DNA of 64,000 bases from NCBI GenBank assembly GCA_016787785.1, contig JAEUTO010000006.1, positions 558,001-622,000 on the forward strand. The letters run 5' to 3'. The stretch is from Bacteroidia bacterium (GTDB lineage: Bacteria; Bacteroidota; Bacteroidia; B-17B0; Aurantibacillaceae). The position numbers and the translations under genes are program-made. A model generated the notes under the pieces. The model did not search any database. It was given only the letters and a program-made list of their open reading frames with translations, and was not told the DNA's origin. Below, piece after piece: positions 14,927-26,477 of this stretch. The first letter of the stretch is position 1. Every line of letters starts with the position of its first letter.

Positions 14927-17900
14927 TTATGCTTCTTCTTCAACTTCTTCTTTAGTTGCCATTAAGCGTTCGTATTCTTCTTTGCTTCCAACAACTAATT
15001 TTTCGTATTGACGTAAACCAGTTCCTGCAGGAATTAAATGTCCAACAATTACGTTTTCTTTTAATCCTAATAAAGTATCTACTTTACCGTTAACTGCAGC
15101 TTCGTTCAATACCTTAGTAGTTTCCTGGAATGAAGCAGCGCTTATCCAACTATTAGTTTGTAATGAAGCACGTGTAATACCTTGTAGAATTGGATTTGCA
15201 GTTGCAGGAACAGCATCTCTAGACTCTACAGTTTTTTTATCTCTGCGTTTCAATAACGAATTCTCATCGCGTAATTTACGTGCAGTGATAATTTGGCCAC
15301 GTTTTAATTCAGCGCTATCACCCGGATCTAAAATAACTTTTTTACCAAAGATCTCATCGTTTTGAGTCATGAAGTCGCCTTTGTTGATCAATTGTTGTTC
15401 CAGGAACATAGTATCACCCGGATCAACGATCTCAACCTTACGCATCATTTGACGAACGATAGTTTCGAAGTGTTTATCATTTAATTTTTGACCTTGTAAA
15501 CGGTATACCTCTTGAATTTCATTCACTAAGTATTCCTGAACAGCAGTTGGTCCTTTGATAGATAAGATATCACCAGGGCTAATAGCACCGTCAGATAACG
15601 GGTTACCGGCTTTAATGAAATCATTTTCCTGAACCAGGATGTGTTTACTTAAGTTAACAAGGTAACGACGTTGTTCGCCGGTTTTAGCTTCTACTAAAAC
15701 TTCGCGGTTACCACGTTTAATTTTACCGAAAGTAACAATACCGTCAATTTCAGAAACAACAGCAGGGTTAGATGGATTACGCGCCTCGAATAATTCAGTT
15801 ACACGTGGTAAACCACCGGTGATATCACCTGTTTTACCTGTAACGCGAGGGATCTTAACCAAAATTTGTCCTGGTTCAATTTTTGTTCCTTCGTTAACGA
15901 TGATGTGTGCGCTAACCGGAATGTTATAAGTTTTAAGAGCTTCGCCTTTTTTATCAACGATCCTCATTAAAGGACTCATTGTTTTGTCTTTACTCTCAAT
16001 AATTACTTTTTCACGGAAACCTGTTTGCTCATCAGATTCTTCACGGTAGGTTACGTTTTCTTTAATTTGTTCGTACTCTACAGTACCACCAAATTCTGAA
16101 ACGATAACCGCGTTATACGGATCCCAATCACAAATTAATTCTCCTTTTTTAACTTTAGTGCTTGGCTTAATGTAAAGCTGCGAACCGTAAGGAATATTTC
16201 CTGTAGTTAAAGTAATACCGGTATTAACATCAATGATACGCATCTCTGTAGAACGACCGATAACTACATTGGCTTTTTTGCCATCTGCATTTAAACGCTC
16301 AACAGTACGTAATTCATCAATTTCAATTATACCATCGTATTTTGCAATTAAGTTAGAAGATGCTGCAGTATTAGATGCAGTACCCCCAACGTGGAAAGTA
16401 CGTAATGTTAACTGAGTACCCGGCTCACCAATTGATTGTGCGGCAATAACACCTACAGCTTCACCTAACTGAACAATACGTCCGTTAGCTAAGTTACGTC
16501 CGTAACATTTTGCACAAACACCAACACGGCTTTCGCAGGTTAATACCGAGCGAATATCAACGGTCTCAATTGGAGACTGATCAATTAAAGCTGCGATATC
16601 TTCAGTAATGATCTCTCCACCTTCGATAATTAAATTACCGGTAGTTGGATGATAAACATCAGAAACAGTAGTACGGCCTAATAAACGATCGTATAACGTT
16701 TCAACAACATCATCATTATTTTTCAATGCTGTCATGCTTAATCCACGAAGCGTACCACAATCAGATTGTGTGATGATAACATCTTGCGCAACGTCAACCA
16801 AACGACGCGTTAAGTAACCTGCATCGGCAGTTTTTAACGCCGTATCTGCTAGACCTTTACGTGCACCGTGAGTTGAAATAAAATATTCTAAGATAGAAAG
16901 ACCTTCACGGAAATTTGATAGTACAGGATTTTCAATGATGGATGCAGTTGTATCACCAGCTTTTTGAGGCTTGGCCATTAAACCACGCATACCACTTAAT
17001 TGTTTAATTTGTTCCTTACTACCACGAGCTCCCGAATCAAGCATCATAAACACAGGGTTGAAACCTTGTCTGTCTGAGCTTAATTTATCCAACACTTTTT
17101 TAGTTACTTTAGAGTTGGTATGTGTCCAGATATCGATAATTTGATTGTAACGTTCGTTGTTGGTAATAAAACCCATGTTATAGTTACCAATAACTTCGTC
17201 AACTTGCGTTTGTGATTCTGCAATGATCTTTAATTTTTCTTCAGGGATCTGAATATCTCCTAAGTTAAATGATAAACCACCACGGAAGGCTGTTTTGAAA
17301 CCTAATTCTTTGATATCATCTAAGAATCGTGCTGTTTTAGCCATACCGGTTTTCTTAACGATCATACCGATAATATCACGCAACGATTTTTTAGTTAATA
17401 ACTCATTGATGTATCCAACTTCGTGTGGCACTACTGCGTTAAAAATAACGCGACCAACAGTTGTATCAATAATTTTAGTAACTAATTTATCGCCTTCTAA
17501 AGAGTTGGTAATTCTGATTTTGATCTGAGCGTGCATATCTACACTCTTCTCATTCAAAGCAATAATTACTTCTTCAGCGCTATAGAAAATTTTACCTTCG
17601 CCTTTAACAACGTCGTTAGGTAAATTCTTTTTTGATTTAGTTAAGTAATATAAACCAAGCACCATATCCTGCGATGGAACCGAAACCGGTGCACCGTTAG
17701 ATGGATTTAAAATGTTGTGAGATGCTAACATCAAAATTTGGGCTTCCAAAATAGCTGCATGACCTAACGGTACGTGCACTGCCATTTGATCACCATCAAA
17801 ATCGGCGTTAAACGCTGTACAAACCAATGGATGTAATTGAATAGCTTTACCCTCAATTAATTTTGGTTGGAAAGCCTGAATACCTAACCTGTGCAATGTT

Positions 17901-19222
17901 GGGGCACGGTTTAACATTACAGGATGACCTTTTAATGCGTTCTCTAAAATATCCCAAACAATTGGTTCTTTTTTATCTACGATTTTTTTAGCTGATTTTA
18001 CTGTTTTAACAATACCACGCTCAATCATTTTACGAATGATAAATGGTTTGAATAATTCAGCAGCCATATCTTTTGGCAATCCGCACTCGTGTAATTTTAA
18101 TTCTGGCCCAACAACAATTACCGAACGAGCTGAATAATCCACACGTTTACCTAATAAGTTCTGACGGAAACGGCCTTGTTTACCTTTTAATGAATCGGAT
18201 AATGATTTTAACGGACGGTTACTATCGGTTTTAACTGCATTTGATTTACGTGAGTTATCAAATAACGAATCTACCGACTCTTGTAACATACGTTTTTCGT
18301 TACGTAAAATTACATCCGGCGCTTTAATTTCAATTAAACGCTTTAAACGGTTGTTACGAATAATAACACGACGGTAAAGATCATTTAGATCTGAAGTTGC
18401 GAAACGGCCGCCATCTAGTGGCACCAAAGGACGCAATTCTGGTGGAATTACCGGAACAACTTTAACGATCATCCACTCAGGACGGTTAACCACATTTTGG
18501 TTTGCCTGACGGAATGCTTCGATAACCTGTAAGCGTTTTAATGCTTCGTTCTTACGTTGTTGAGATGTTTCTGTATTTGCTTTGTGACGCAAATCGTATG
18601 ACATTTCATCTAAGTTCAAACGTGCTAAAAGATCCTGAACTGCTTCAGCACCCATTTTAGCAATAAATTTATTTGGATCAGCATCATCTAATAATGCATT
18701 CTCTTTTGGTAATGTATCAACAACGTTTAAGTATTCTTCTTCAGTTAAGAAATCCAAATAACTTGTACCGTTCTCTGCTGCAAGACCTGCATTAATTACT
18801 ACATAACGTTCGTAGTAAATGATCATGTCTAATTTTTTTGTTGGTAAACCTAATAAGTAACCAATTTTATTTGGTAACGAACGGAAATACCAGATGTGAG
18901 CAACAGGCACAACTAAATTGATGTGGCCCATACGCTCGCGACGCACTTTCTTCTCTGTAACTTCAACACCACAACGGTCGCAAACAATGCCTTTGTAACG
19001 GATACGTTTGTATTTACCACAATGACATTCGTAATCTTTTATTGGTCCGAAAATACGCTCGCAGAACAAACCATCTCTTTCAGGTTTGTAAGTACGGTAG
19101 TTAATTGTTTCCGGTTTTAAAACTTCACCACTTGAACGACGAAGGATTGTCTCCGGCGAAGCAAGGCTGATGGTTATTTTTGAGAAATTTGATTTTTGTT
19201 TGTTATCTCTTCTTAATGCCAT
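14927..19222 (-). CDS. rpoC: RNA polymerase subunit beta'
   Basis: The 1431-residue product is full length for a Bacteroidota beta' subunit. The N-terminal zinc-binding segment reads [20 protein letters not shown] near residues 66-85. The catalytic magnesium loop [12 protein letters not shown] starts at N472. The C-terminal part carries the second zinc region ([19 protein letters not shown]) and the bridge-helix/trigger-loop region ([16 protein letters not shown]). It forms the catalytic cleft of RNA polymerase together with RpoB. It is the last gene of the minus-strand rplKAJL-rpoBC block, 95 bases after rpoB, with a terminator downstream. The ATG at 19222 is the family-typical start ([20 protein letters not shown]). 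I see no truncation. Confidence 0.98.
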   Translation of the reverse strand: MALRRDNKQKSNFSKITISLASPETILRRSSGEVLKPETINYRTYKPERDGLFCERIFGPIKDYECHCGKYKRIRYKGIVCDRCGVEVTEKKVRRERMGHINLVVPVAHIWYFRSLPNKIGYLLGLPTKKLDMIIYYERYVVINAGLAAENGTSYLDFLTEEEYLNVVDTLPKENALLDDADPNKFIAKMGAEAVQDLLARLNLDEMSYDLRHKANTETSQQRKNEALKRLQVIEAFRQANQNVVNRPEWMIVKVVPVIPPELRPLVPLDGGRFATSDLNDLYRRVIIRNNRLKRLIEIKAPDVILRNEKRMLQESVDSLFDNSRKSNAVKTDSNRPLKSLSDSLKGKQGRFRQNLLGKRVDYSARSVIVVGPELKLHECGLPKDMAAELFKPFIIRKMIERGIVKTVKSAKKIVDKKEPIVWDILENALKGHPVMLNRAPTLHRLGIQAFQPKLIEGKAIQLHPLVCTAFNADFDGDQMAVHVPLGHAAILEAQILMLASHNILNPSNGAPVSVPSQDMVLGLYYLTKSKKNLPNDVVKGEGKIFYSAEEVIIALNEKSVDMHAQIKIRITNSLEGDKLVTKIIDTTVGRVIFNAVVPHEVGYINELLTKKSLRDIIGMIVKKTGMAKTARFLDDIKELGFKTAFRGGLSFNLGDIQIPEEKLKIIAESQTQVDEVIGNYNMGFITNNERYNQIIDIWTHTNSKVTKKVLDKLSSDRQGFNPVFMMLDSGARGSKEQIKQLSGMRGLMAKPQKAGDTTASIIENPVLSNFREGLSILEYFISTHGARKGLADTALKTADAGYLTRRLVDVAQDVIITQSDCGTLRGLSMTALKNNDDVVETLYDRLLGRTTVSDVYHPTTGNLIIEGGEIITEDIAALIDQSPIETVDIRSVLTCESRVGVCAKCYGRNLANGRIVQLGEAVGVIAAQSIGEPGTQLTLRTFHVGGTASNTAASSNLIAKYDGIIEIDELRTVERLNADGKKANVVIGRSTEMRIIDVNTGITLTTGNIPYGSQLYIKPSTKVKKGELICDWDPYNAVIVSEFGGTVEYEQIKENVTYREESDEQTGFREKVIIESKDKTMSPLMRIVDKKGEALKTYNIPVSAHIIVNEGTKIEPGQILVKIPRVTGKTGDITGGLPRVTELFEARNPSNPAVVSEIDGIVTFGKIKRGNREVLVEAKTGEQRRYLVNLSKHILVQENDFIKAGNPLSDGAISPGDILSIKGPTAVQEYLVNEIQEVYRLQGQKLNDKHFETIVRQMMRKVEIVDPGDTMFLEQQLINKGDFMTQNDEIFGKKVILDPGDSAELKRGQIITARKLRDENSLLKRRDKKTVESRDAVPATANPILQGITRASLQTNSWISAASFQETTKVLNEAAVNGKVDTLLGLKENVIVGHLIPAGTGLRQYEKLVVGSKEEYERLMATKEEVEEEA

Positions 19223-19286
19223 GTTTGTTTTTTTTCTTTTACATTAATGAATTTCTTTTGATTTTACTTTTGAAAATATTTCCCGG

Positions 19287-19306
19287 CCCCTGAGTTTATC
19301 GAAGGG
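19287..19306. repeat. Dispersed repeat copy / hairpin between rpoB and rpoC
   Basis: CCCCTGAGTTTATCGAAGGG is a variant of the TTGAGCTTGTCGAA repeat seen at 3831-3966. With its flanks it forms a CCGGCCC / GGGCCGG stem (19283-19289 with 19304-19310). It may affect rpoB-rpoC messenger processing. Confidence 0.5.
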
Positions 19307-19317
19307 CCGGAAAAATA

Positions 19318-22300
19318 TTAATCCATTGTAATATCTAAAGCTAAACCTCTTAATTCGTGCAACAATACGTTAAACGATTCCGGAATACCAGGCGCAGGAA
19401 TATTATCTCCTTTTACAATTGCTTCATAAGCTTTTGCACGACCCATTACGTCATCTGACTTAACAGTTAATAATTCTTGTAACACGTTAGCTGCACCGTA
19501 TGCCTCAAGCGCCCAAACTTCCATCTCACCAAAACGCTGACCACCAAATTGTGCTTTACCACCAAGAGGTTGTTGTGTAATTAATGAGTAAGGCCCTATT
19601 GAACGTGCGTGCATTTTATCATCCACCATGTGACCTAATTTCAGCATGTAAATGATACCTACAGTTGCAGGTTGGTCAAAGCGTTCTCCTGTTCCACCAT
19701 CGTATAAGTAAGTACGGCCAAATTGCGGTAAACCTGCTTTTTGAGTATACTCATCTATTTGTTCAAGTGTTGCGCCGTCGAAAATAGGAGTAGAGAATTT
19801 CAATCCTAATTTTTGCCCAGCCCAGGCTAATACTGTTTCATAAATTTGTCCAAGGTTCATACGAGAAGGTACACCTAATGGATTTAAAACTATATCCACA
19901 GTTGTTCCATCTTCCAAGAACGGCATATCTTCTTCTTTAACGATACGGGCCACAATACCTTTGTTACCGTGACGGCCGGCCATTTTATCACCCACTTTTA
20001 ACTTACGTTTTTGTGCAATGTAAACTTTGGCTAATTGAACAATTCCGGTTGGTAATTCATCACCAACAGTGATCTGGAATTTCTCGCGTTTGTATTTTCC
20101 TAAATAATCGTTGTATTGAATTAAGAAGTTATGTAACAAACGTTCGATCTGCTCATTTTTATCTTTATCAGTAGTCCAGTTACCCGGATTTACTTCGCTG
20201 TAATCGATACGCTCTAATAATTTTTGAGTGAATTTAGTACCACGAGGGATAACTTCTTCACCTAAAATATTAGAAACACCTTGAGAAGTACGGCCATTTA
20301 CAAGAACGAATAATTTATCAACTAATTTTAATTTTAAGTTGTAAACGTTCTTTTCGTGATCTGTATCTAGTTTCTCAATTAATGGTTTCTCTTCAGCTTT
20401 TGCTTTTTTATCTTTAATAGCGCGAGAGAATAATTTTTTCTCAACAATAACTCCTTTAATTGAAGGAGAAACACGAAGAGAAGCATCTTTCACATCGCCG
20501 GCTTTATCACCAAAGATGGCACGTAATAATTTTTCTTCCGGAGACGGATCTGTTTCACCTTTTGGTGTAATTTTTCCAATTAAAATATCTCCTTCTTTTA
20601 CGTCGGCACCAATACGGATAATACCTTTTTCATCAAGATCTTTAGTTGCATCTTCACTAACGTTAGGAATATCCGGAGTTAACTCTTCCATTCCACGTTT
20701 TGTATCACGAACCTCTAATGAATACTCATCAATGTGAATAGACGTAAAGATATCTTCGCGAACAATTTTTTCGTTGATTACGATAGCATCCTCAAAGTTG
20801 TAACCTTTCCAAGGCATGAACGCAACTTTTAAGTTACGGCCTAATGCTAATTCGCCATCTTGTGTAGCGTAACCTTCGCATAATACTTGTCCTCTGCTAA
20901 CTTTATCGCCTTTTTTAACGATAGGTTTTAAGTTGATACAAGTACTTTGATTGGTTTTTTGGAATTTGGTTAATTTATAAGTTTTAACATCGCCTTCAAA
21001 GCTGATCAATTTTTCTTCATCGTTACGGTTGTAACGGATGGTGATAGATTGAGCATCTACGTATTCAACAACACCTTCTCCTTCGGCATTAATTAAAACA
21101 CGAGAATCTTCAGCAACACGCGCTTCAATACCTGTACCTACGATTGGCGCTTGTGGGCGCAATAACGGTACTGCCTGACGCTGCATGTTTGATCCCATTA
21201 ACGCGCGGTTGGCATCATCATGCTCCAAAAATGGAATCAATGAAGCTGCGATCGAAGCGATCTGGTTAGGAGCAATGTCCATTAAATGAACTTTGTCCGG
21301 CTCAAGAATAGGGAAATCACCTTCGTAACGTGCTGTTACTTTTTTGGTTTTGATATTTCCTTTATCATCAAGATCAACGTTGGCTTGTGCAATATTTTTT
21401 TGGTCTTCTTCTTCTGCAGTTAAATAAATAACCGGTTTGTTAGAATCCAATTTACCGTTTGTAACAGTACGGTATGGTGTTTCAATAAAACCTAATTTAT
21501 TAACTTTAGCATAAACACATAAAGATGAGATCAAACCAATGTTTGGTCCCTCTGGTGTTTCGATAGTACAAAGACGACCGTAGTGAGTGTAGTGAACGTC
21601 ACGAACCTCAAAACCTGCACGCTCACGAGATAAACCTCCTGGCCCTAGTGCCGAAAGACGACGCTTGTGCGTGATCTCCGATAATGGGTTGGTTTGATCC
21701 ATGAACTGTGATAATTGATTGGTTCCAAAGAACGAATTAATTACAGATGATAAAGTTTTAGCGTTGATCAAATCGGTTGGTGTGAACACCTCGTTATCAC
21801 GTACGTTCATACGCTCACGAATAGTACGCGCCATACGGGCTAAACCTACACCAAATTGAGAGAATAATTGCTCACCAACAGTACGCACACGACGGTTAGA
21901 TAAGTGATCGATATCATCCACATCTGTTTTTGAGTTAATTAACTCAATAAGATATTTAATGATCAGGATCATATCTTCTTTGGTCAATACACGGATCTCC
22001 ATTGGGATGTTTAATCCTAATTTTTTGTTGATACGGTAACGGCCAACTTCTCCTAAGTCGTAACGTTTGTCTGAGAAGAATAATTTATCAATTACTCCGC
22101 GTGCAGTTTCCTCATCAGGTGGTTCTGCATTACGCAATAAACGGTAGATAAATTCAATTGCTTCTTTTTCAGAGTTGGTTGAATCTTTTTGTAATGTATT
22201 GTAAATAATAGCGAAATCGGCAGTATTTACATCTTGTTTGTGAAGGATGATAGATTTAACGCCAGCATCAGCAATAAAGTCGATGTGCTCGTCTTCTAAA

Positions 22301-23130
22301 ATAGTTTCACGATCTAAGATAACTTCGTTACGCTCGATAGATACAACTTCCCCGGTATCCTCATCCACGAAATCTTCAATCCATGTTTTAAGAACACGCG
22401 CGGCAAGTCTACGACCTACTTCACGTTTTAAGCCTGCTTTTGAAACTTTCACCTCATCGGCAAGACCAAAAATCTCTAAAATTTGTTTATCGCTTTCAAA
22501 ACCAATAGCACGTAATAACGTGGTAACAGGTAATTTTTTCTTACGATCGATATAAGCATACATCACATTGTTGATGTCTGTAGCGAACTCGATCCAAGAA
22601 CCTTTGAAAGGGATAACACGGGCACTGTATAATTTAGTACCATTGGCATGACGGCTTTGTCCGAAGAACACACCAGGTGAACGGTGTAACTGCGAAACGA
22701 TAACACGTTCAGCACCATTTATAATAAATGAACCCTTTGGCGTCATGTACGGGATGGTTCCCAAGTACACGTCCTGCATAATAGGTTCAAAATCTTCGTG
22801 TTCAGGATCTGTACAATAAAGGTATAATTTGGCCTTTAAAGGAACAGAATAGGTAAGGCCACGTTCAATACACTCTTCAAGAGCATAGCGTGGCGGGTCG
22901 ATATAATAATCCTTAAATTCTAATACGAAATTGTTTCTCGCATCAGAGATTGGAAAATTTTCGGCAAACACTCTGAATAAACCTTCTTTTTTACGGTTTT
23001 CCGGAGTGGTTTCTAATTGAAAGAAATCCTGAAAGGATTTCACCTGAATATCTAAAAAATCAGGGTATTCGATTGGAAATTTGTTGGACGAGAAATTAAC
23101 TCGTTTTTGAATTTTTGTACTTGCAGCCAA
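19318..23130 (-). CDS. rpoB: RNA polymerase subunit beta
   Basis: The 1270-residue product is complete. Recognisable regions include the rifampicin-binding cluster around [20 protein letters not shown] and [20 protein letters not shown], the region [20 protein letters not shown], and the C-terminal clamp [20 protein letters not shown]. The rifampicin-region residues look wild type (Q, D, H, R and S are all present), so the sequence predicts sensitivity. The subunit pairs with RpoC. The gene lies 129 bases downstream of rplL, and the spacer contains a long hairpin at 23203-23242. The ATG at 23130 gives the usual short N-terminus [20 protein letters not shown]. Confidence 0.98.
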   Translation of the reverse strand: MAASTKIQKRVNFSSNKFPIEYPDFLDIQVKSFQDFFQLETTPENRKKEGLFRVFAENFPISDARNNFVLEFKDYYIDPPRYALEECIERGLTYSVPLKAKLYLYCTDPEHEDFEPIMQDVYLGTIPYMTPKGSFIINGAERVIVSQLHRSPGVFFGQSRHANGTKLYSARVIPFKGSWIEFATDINNVMYAYIDRKKKLPVTTLLRAIGFESDKQILEIFGLADEVKVSKAGLKREVGRRLAARVLKTWIEDFVDEDTGEVVSIERNEVILDRETILEDEHIDFIADAGVKSIILHKQDVNTADFAIIYNTLQKDSTNSEKEAIEFIYRLLRNAEPPDEETARGVIDKLFFSDKRYDLGEVGRYRINKKLGLNIPMEIRVLTKEDMILIIKYLIELINSKTDVDDIDHLSNRRVRTVGEQLFSQFGVGLARMARTIRERMNVRDNEVFTPTDLINAKTLSSVINSFFGTNQLSQFMDQTNPLSEITHKRRLSALGPGGLSRERAGFEVRDVHYTHYGRLCTIETPEGPNIGLISSLCVYAKVNKLGFIETPYRTVTNGKLDSNKPVIYLTAEEEDQKNIAQANVDLDDKGNIKTKKVTARYEGDFPILEPDKVHLMDIAPNQIASIAASLIPFLEHDDANRALMGSNMQRQAVPLLRPQAPIVGTGIEARVAEDSRVLINAEGEGVVEYVDAQSITIRYNRNDEEKLISFEGDVKTYKLTKFQKTNQSTCINLKPIVKKGDKVSRGQVLCEGYATQDGELALGRNLKVAFMPWKGYNFEDAIVINEKIVREDIFTSIHIDEYSLEVRDTKRGMEELTPDIPNVSEDATKDLDEKGIIRIGADVKEGDILIGKITPKGETDPSPEEKLLRAIFGDKAGDVKDASLRVSPSIKGVIVEKKLFSRAIKDKKAKAEEKPLIEKLDTDHEKNVYNLKLKLVDKLFVLVNGRTSQGVSNILGEEVIPRGTKFTQKLLERIDYSEVNPGNWTTDKDKNEQIERLLHNFLIQYNDYLGKYKREKFQITVGDELPTGIVQLAKVYIAQKRKLKVGDKMAGRHGNKGIVARIVKEEDMPFLEDGTTVDIVLNPLGVPSRMNLGQIYETVLAWAGQKLGLKFSTPIFDGATLEQIDEYTQKAGLPQFGRTYLYDGGTGERFDQPATVGIIYMLKLGHMVDDKMHARSIGPYSLITQQPLGGKAQFGGQRFGEMEVWALEAYGAANVLQELLTVKSDDVMGRAKAYEAIVKGDNIPAPGIPESFNVLLHELRGLALDITMD

Positions 23131-23202
23131 GGTTATTTGAGGTTTAAATAATACAATTATGTCTTTCCAAAGTTCGCTGTTCTTTTATACTTAAAAAAAC
23201 AG

Positions 23203-23242
23203 GTAAACAGTCCTTTTTGTTTACACGTAAAGGACTGTTTAC
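23203..23242 (-). promoter_or_regulatory. rplL-rpoB intergenic hairpin (attenuator candidate)
   Basis: GTAAACAGTCCTTT (23203-23216) pairs perfectly over 14 bp with AAAGGACTGTTTAC (23229-23242) across a 12-base loop. A partial terminator or RNase processing site between rplL and rpoB is known in other bacteria; this hairpin sits at the same place and probably sets the ratio of ribosomal protein to polymerase. Confidence 0.6.
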
Positions 23243-23259
23243 TAGTAAAATATACAGAA

Positions 23260-23631
23260 TTACTTAATTTCTGCTTTAGCACCAGCTTCTTCTAAAGCTT
23301 TTTTAATTGCTTCAGCTTCTTCTTTGCCTACACCTTCTTTAACCGCTTTTGGAGCACCGTCAACTAAGTCTTTAGCTTCTTTTAAGCCTAATCCTGTTAA
23401 GTCTTTTACAACTTTAACAACACCTAATTTAGCAGCACCAGCTTCTAATAACATAACATCAAAAGATGTTTTTGCAGCTGCGGCATCTCCGCCACCGCCA
23501 CCAGCAGCTACTACAACTGCAGCAGCAGCTGGTTCGATACCGTATTGATCTTTTAATACAGTTGCTAATTCTTGTACTTCTTTTACTGTTAAGCCTACTA
23601 ATTGTTCAGCTATTGATTTTATATCAGCCAT
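23260..23631 (-). CDS. rplL: 50S ribosomal protein L7/L12
   Basis: The 123-residue protein has the N-terminal dimerisation domain ([20 protein letters not shown]), an alanine/glycine-rich hinge near residues 36-55, and the C-terminal factor-binding domain with [21 protein letters not shown]7/L12 forms the ribosomal stalk with L10 and recruits elongation factors. It lies in the usual position after rplJ (68-base spacer) and before rpoB. Length and sequence are normal for the family. Confidence 0.98.
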   Translation of the reverse strand: MADIKSIAEQLVGLTVKEVQELATVLKDQYGIEPAAAAVVVAAGGGGGDAAAAKTSFDVMLLEAGAAKLGVVKVVKDLTGLGLKEAKDLVDGAPKAVKEGVGKEEAEAIKKALEEAGAKAEIK

Positions 23632-23699
23632 TTTTATGGTTTTTTACTTGTTTATTAATTATTTAATTAAATCTATTTATTTGATTGTTTTTCAACATC

Positions 23700-24200
23700 T
23701 TAAGCGGCTTTATCTTCGCCACCCGTCTTGTTTTCCAAAGCACCTAGAACGCGTTTAATTGGAGATTGTAATAACATAATTACGTCTGCAATTAATTCGT
23801 TTTTCGATTTTAAAGCAATTAAAGTATCTAGTTGACTATCGCCCATAAATATCATGTCTTCAACAAATGCAGCTTTTAAAGCAGGCTTTTTGTCGTTCTT
23901 GCGAAATTCTTTAATTACTTTAGCCGGTGCGTTTGAAACATCGGTAAAGATCAAAGCTGTTTCGCCTTTTAAGGCAGGTATTAATTCGGCTAATTTACTG
24001 TCATTAGCTCTTTCAATTGCTTTTTTAAGTAAAGTGTTCTTTACAACAGTTACAGAGATCTTTTTCTCGAAACATTGTTTACGGAACGCGTTTACTTTTT
24101 CAACTGTTAATGTTGAACAATCTGCTAAATAGATCTTATTGTTGGCGTTTAATTTTTCCACCAAACCGTCTATTACTTCTGTTTTTTCAGTTTTATTCAT
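23700..24200 (-). CDS. rplJ: 50S ribosomal protein L10
   Basis: The 166-residue protein shows the L10 N-terminal domain (YLADCSTLTVEKVNAFRKQC; VKNTLLKKAIER) and a C-terminal helix that would bind L7/L12 dimers. L10 anchors the stalk to 23S rRNA and in many bacteria represses its own operon. The gene follows rplA with a 14-base spacer, leaving no room for a long L10 leader between them. The size is about that of family members, with a charged end GGEDKAA. No anomaly is visible. Confidence 0.97.
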   Translation of the reverse strand: MNKTEKTEVIDGLVEKLNANNKIYLADCSTLTVEKVNAFRKQCFEKKISVTVVKNTLLKKAIERANDSKLAELIPALKGETALIFTDVSNAPAKVIKEFRKNDKKPALKAAFVEDMIFMGDSQLDTLIALKSKNELIADVIMLLQSPIKRVLGALENKTGGEDKAA

Positions 24201-24214
24201 TTTAGCAGTTTTTA

Positions 24215-24907
24215 TTAGTTAAGTACTTTAGTATCGATGATGATGCCAGCGCTCATTGTACTGCTTAAAGTAACTGATTTTACATAAGTTCCTTTTGCAG
24301 AAGAAGGCTTTAATTTTACGATAGTTTGCAATAACTCATTCGCGTTCTCAGCAATTTTATCAGCGCTAAAAGACGCTTTTCCAATTCCTGCGTGAATAAT
24401 TCCTGCTTTGTCTACTTTAAAATCAATCTTTCCACCTTTTGAGTCTGTTACTGCTTTGCCGATATCCATGGTTACAGTTCCGGTTTTAGGGTTTGGCATT
24501 AAACCACGAGGGCCTAATACGCGTCCTAAAGCACCAACTTTACCCATTACTGAAGGCATAGTAATAATTACATCTACATCAGTCCATCCACCTTTGATTT
24601 TCTCGATGTATTCATCTAACCCTATGAAATCCGCGCCTGCAGCTTTAGCTTCTGCTTCCTTATCAGGAGTTACAATAGCCAAAACACGCAAAGTTTTACC
24701 TGTACCGTGAGGTAAGGTAACTGTACCGCGTACCATTTGATTAGCTTTACGAGGATCAACTCCTAAACGGACCGCTAGATCCACCGATGCATCAAATTTA
24801 GTGGTCGTGATCTCTTTCACGATCTTTGATGCTTCGGCCACTGAATAAGACTTGCTAGCGTCGAAATTCGCGGTAGCTGCTTTTCTTTTTTTAGTCAATG
24901 TTGCCAT
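24215..24907 (-). CDS. rplA: 50S ribosomal protein L1
   Basis: The 230-residue product has the signature region [20 protein letters not shown] preceded by [10 protein letters not shown], which is typical of L1. L1 binds 23S rRNA at the E-site stalk and in many bacteria controls the rplK-rplA messenger. It lies 39 bases downstream of rplK and 14 bases upstream of rplJ, so it belongs to the same operon. The ATG at 24907 gives the family-typical N-terminus [20 protein letters not shown]. Confidence 0.98.
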   Translation of the reverse strand: MATLTKKRKAATANFDASKSYSVAEASKIVKEITTTKFDASVDLAVRLGVDPRKANQMVRGTVTLPHGTGKTLRVLAIVTPDKEAEAKAAGADFIGLDEYIEKIKGGWTDVDVIITMPSVMGKVGALGRVLGPRGLMPNPKTGTVTMDIGKAVTDSKGGKIDFKVDKAGIIHAGIGKASFSADKIAENANELLQTIVKLKPSSAKGTYVKSVTLSSTMSAGIIIDTKVLN

Positions 24908-24946
24908 TTTGTTAAGCTTTTTTGTTTGTTAATAATTGATTAATTT

Positions 24947-25384
24947 TTAGTAAGGTTTTTGGCCTGATACTGTTACACCCATACTGCGGGCAGTTCCTAC
25001 TACCATGTTCATTGCCGACTCAATTGTAAAACAGTTCATGTCAACAATTTTGTCTTCTGCAATGGTACGTACCTGATCCCAGGTAAGTGACCCAACTTTT
25101 TTACGGTTGCTTGTTGCAGAACCAGCTTTGATCTTAGCAATTTCCAATATTTGAATTGCAACAGGCGGACGTTTGATAACGAAATCGAACGACTTATCAG
25201 TGTAAACATTAATAATAACCGGTAATACTTTACCAGGCTGTTGTTGGGTTCTAGCGTTGAATTGCTTACAGAACTCCATAATATTTACCCCTTTAGCACC
25301 TAAAGCAGGTCCAATTGGAGGAGAGGGATTAGCAGCGCCACCTTTAATTTGCAATTTTACAATTGCCGATAACTCTTTTGCCAT
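24947..25384 (-). CDS. rplK: 50S ribosomal protein L11
   Basis: The 145-residue product contains the proline-rich N-terminal segment [20 protein letters not shown] and the C-terminal rRNA-binding domain ending [10 protein letters not shown], both diagnostic of L11. L11 binds the GTPase-associated centre of 23S rRNA. It is the first ribosomal gene after nusG, separated by a 134-base spacer that contains a small hairpin CCGGTA / TACCGG at about 25433-25446, possibly part of an autoregulatory leader. It is complete and normal. Confidence 0.98.
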   Translation of the reverse strand: MAKELSAIVKLQIKGGAANPSPPIGPALGAKGVNIMEFCKQFNARTQQQPGKVLPVIINVYTDKSFDFVIKRPPVAIQILEIAKIKAGSATSNRKKVGSLTWDQVRTIAEDKIVDMNCFTIESAMNMVVGTARSMGVTVSGQKPY

Positions 25385-25518
25385 TTTATTTTATTTATTT
25401 GTTTGTTATTGTTGGTCTTTCGTTTTTAGTCCCGGTAACTACCGGTTTACTTTGAGTTGGAAGCAGCAAAGCACCTCTTAAAACTAATCAACCTTCAATG
25501 CGTTTATAATTTCTTTAA

Positions 25519-26085
25519 TTATTCTCTTTCTACCTCACCGAAATTTAATTCAACAGGCGTTTTACGTCCGAAGATCTTAACGGTAACTTTAATTTTTTTC
25601 TTGTCTTCCATAACCTCTTCAATTACGCCATTAAAGCCATTGAAAGGGCCATTGATAACTTTTACCGATTCGCCAACCATGTAGTTTGAAGCTACAGTGC
25701 CTTCGCTTTCGGTTAATTCATCTACTTTACCTAAAATACGGTTAACCTCGCTAATTCTCATTGGCACCGGATCGCCGCCTTTTGTTTCACCTAAAAATCC
25801 AATTACACCGGTAATGTTCTTAATAATGTGAGGGATCTCTCCCGAAAGGTTTGCTTCTATCAATACATAACCCGGGTAAAACGAACGCTCTTTGGTTGTT
25901 TTTTTACCGTTACGGATCTGAATAACCTTCTCCGTTGGAATAAGAACCTGCGATACAAAATCGTTCAACTTTAAACGCGTGATCTCAACTTCAATGTATT
26001 GTTTTATCTTTTTCTCTTGACCACTAATAGCACGTACTACGTACCATTTTTTGGTTGAGGTGTCAGTTTTTACTATATCAGCCAT
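25519..26085 (-). CDS. nusG: Transcription termination/antitermination factor NusG
   Basis: The 188-residue product has the NusG N-terminal domain (KKWYVVRAISGQEKKIKQYI; FYPGYVLIEANLSGEIPHII) and a C-terminal KOW domain (VGESVKVINGPFNGFNGVIE). NusG binds the RNA polymerase clamp and couples transcription to translation and Rho action. It lies directly after secE (9-base spacer), the usual arrangement. Length is typical of Bacteroidota NusG, and I see no RfaH-like specialisation. Confidence 0.97.
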   Translation of the reverse strand: MADIVKTDTSTKKWYVVRAISGQEKKIKQYIEVEITRLKLNDFVSQVLIPTEKVIQIRNGKKTTKERSFYPGYVLIEANLSGEIPHIIKNITGVIGFLGETKGGDPVPMRISEVNRILGKVDELTESEGTVASNYMVGESVKVINGPFNGFNGVIEEVMEDKKKIKVTVKIFGRKTPVELNFGEVERE

Positions 26086-26094
26086 TTTAAAAAA

Positions 26095-26289
26095 TTATTT
26101 AATAATGTCGTAAGCCTGTTCCATTAAAATTTTAAATATCCAGTCCATTCCCCAAACAACCAGTGCGATAATAACGGAAGAGATCAAAACAACAATTGCG
26201 CTGCTTTGTAGCTCAGGCCATGTTGGCCAGCTTACCTTATTAACAAGTTCGTTCTTGGTTTCTGATATGTATGTTCCTAATTTGCTCAT
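26095..26289 (-). CDS. secE: Preprotein translocase subunit SecE
   Basis: This 64-residue protein has an amphipathic start followed by the conserved SecE segment ELVNKVSWPTWPELQSSAIV and one membrane helix (residues about 28-56). It is the short single-helix SecE type normal in this phylum. It works in the inner-membrane SecYEG channel. It sits between tRNA-Trp and nusG and is probably co-transcribed with both. Confidence 0.95.
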   Translation of the reverse strand: MSKLGTYISETKNELVNKVSWPTWPELQSSAIVVLISSVIIALVVWGMDWIFKILMEQAYDIIK

Positions 26290-26320
26290 TTTATTCTTTA
26301 TTTTTAGTTACCAATCGTTG

Positions 26321-26391
26321 CACGGGCGGAGGGACTCGAACCCCCATCAGCGGTTTTGGAGACCGATATTCTACCATTGCACTACGCCCGT
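26321..26391 (-). tRNA. tRNA-Trp (CCA anticodon)
   Basis: On the minus strand the 5' arm ACGGGCG pairs with CGCCCGT over 7 bp. The anticodon loop CTCCAAA gives CCA, and the T-arm GGGGGTTCGAGTCCC is intact. CCA is not encoded. It lies between tuf and secE, the usual Bacteroidota position. Confidence 0.95.
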
Positions 26392-26421
26392 AAGCTGTGT
26401 TTTTTATGTCCGTTTATAAAC

Positions 26422-26458
26422 GGCAAAATGGCTTCCCGGTTAAAGGAGCCATTTTGCC
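26422..26458 (-). terminator. Hairpin downstream of tuf
   Basis: GGCAAAATGGCT pairs with AGCCATTTTGCC (12 bp) 20 bases after the tuf stop. There is no strong T run on the minus strand, so it may be a partial terminator or an RNA end-processing signal before tRNA-Trp. A second dyad, CCGTTTATAAACGG, follows at 26410-26423. Confidence 0.5.
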
Positions 26459-26477
26459 TATATATTTTGACTATGGC

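Noticed and set aside
19223-19317. rpoB-rpoC spacer hairpin as a full terminator
   Set aside because: There is no T run on the transcribed strand and rpoC must be expressed from the same transcript, so I list it only as a repeat.
22247-22555. 102-codon open frame opposite rpoB
   Set aside because: It is antisense to conserved rpoB sequence and serine/arginine-rich, typical of a shadow frame.
23466-23666. Leucine-rich open frame opposite rplL
   Set aside because: It arises from the alanine/valine-rich hinge codons of rplL read on the other strand.
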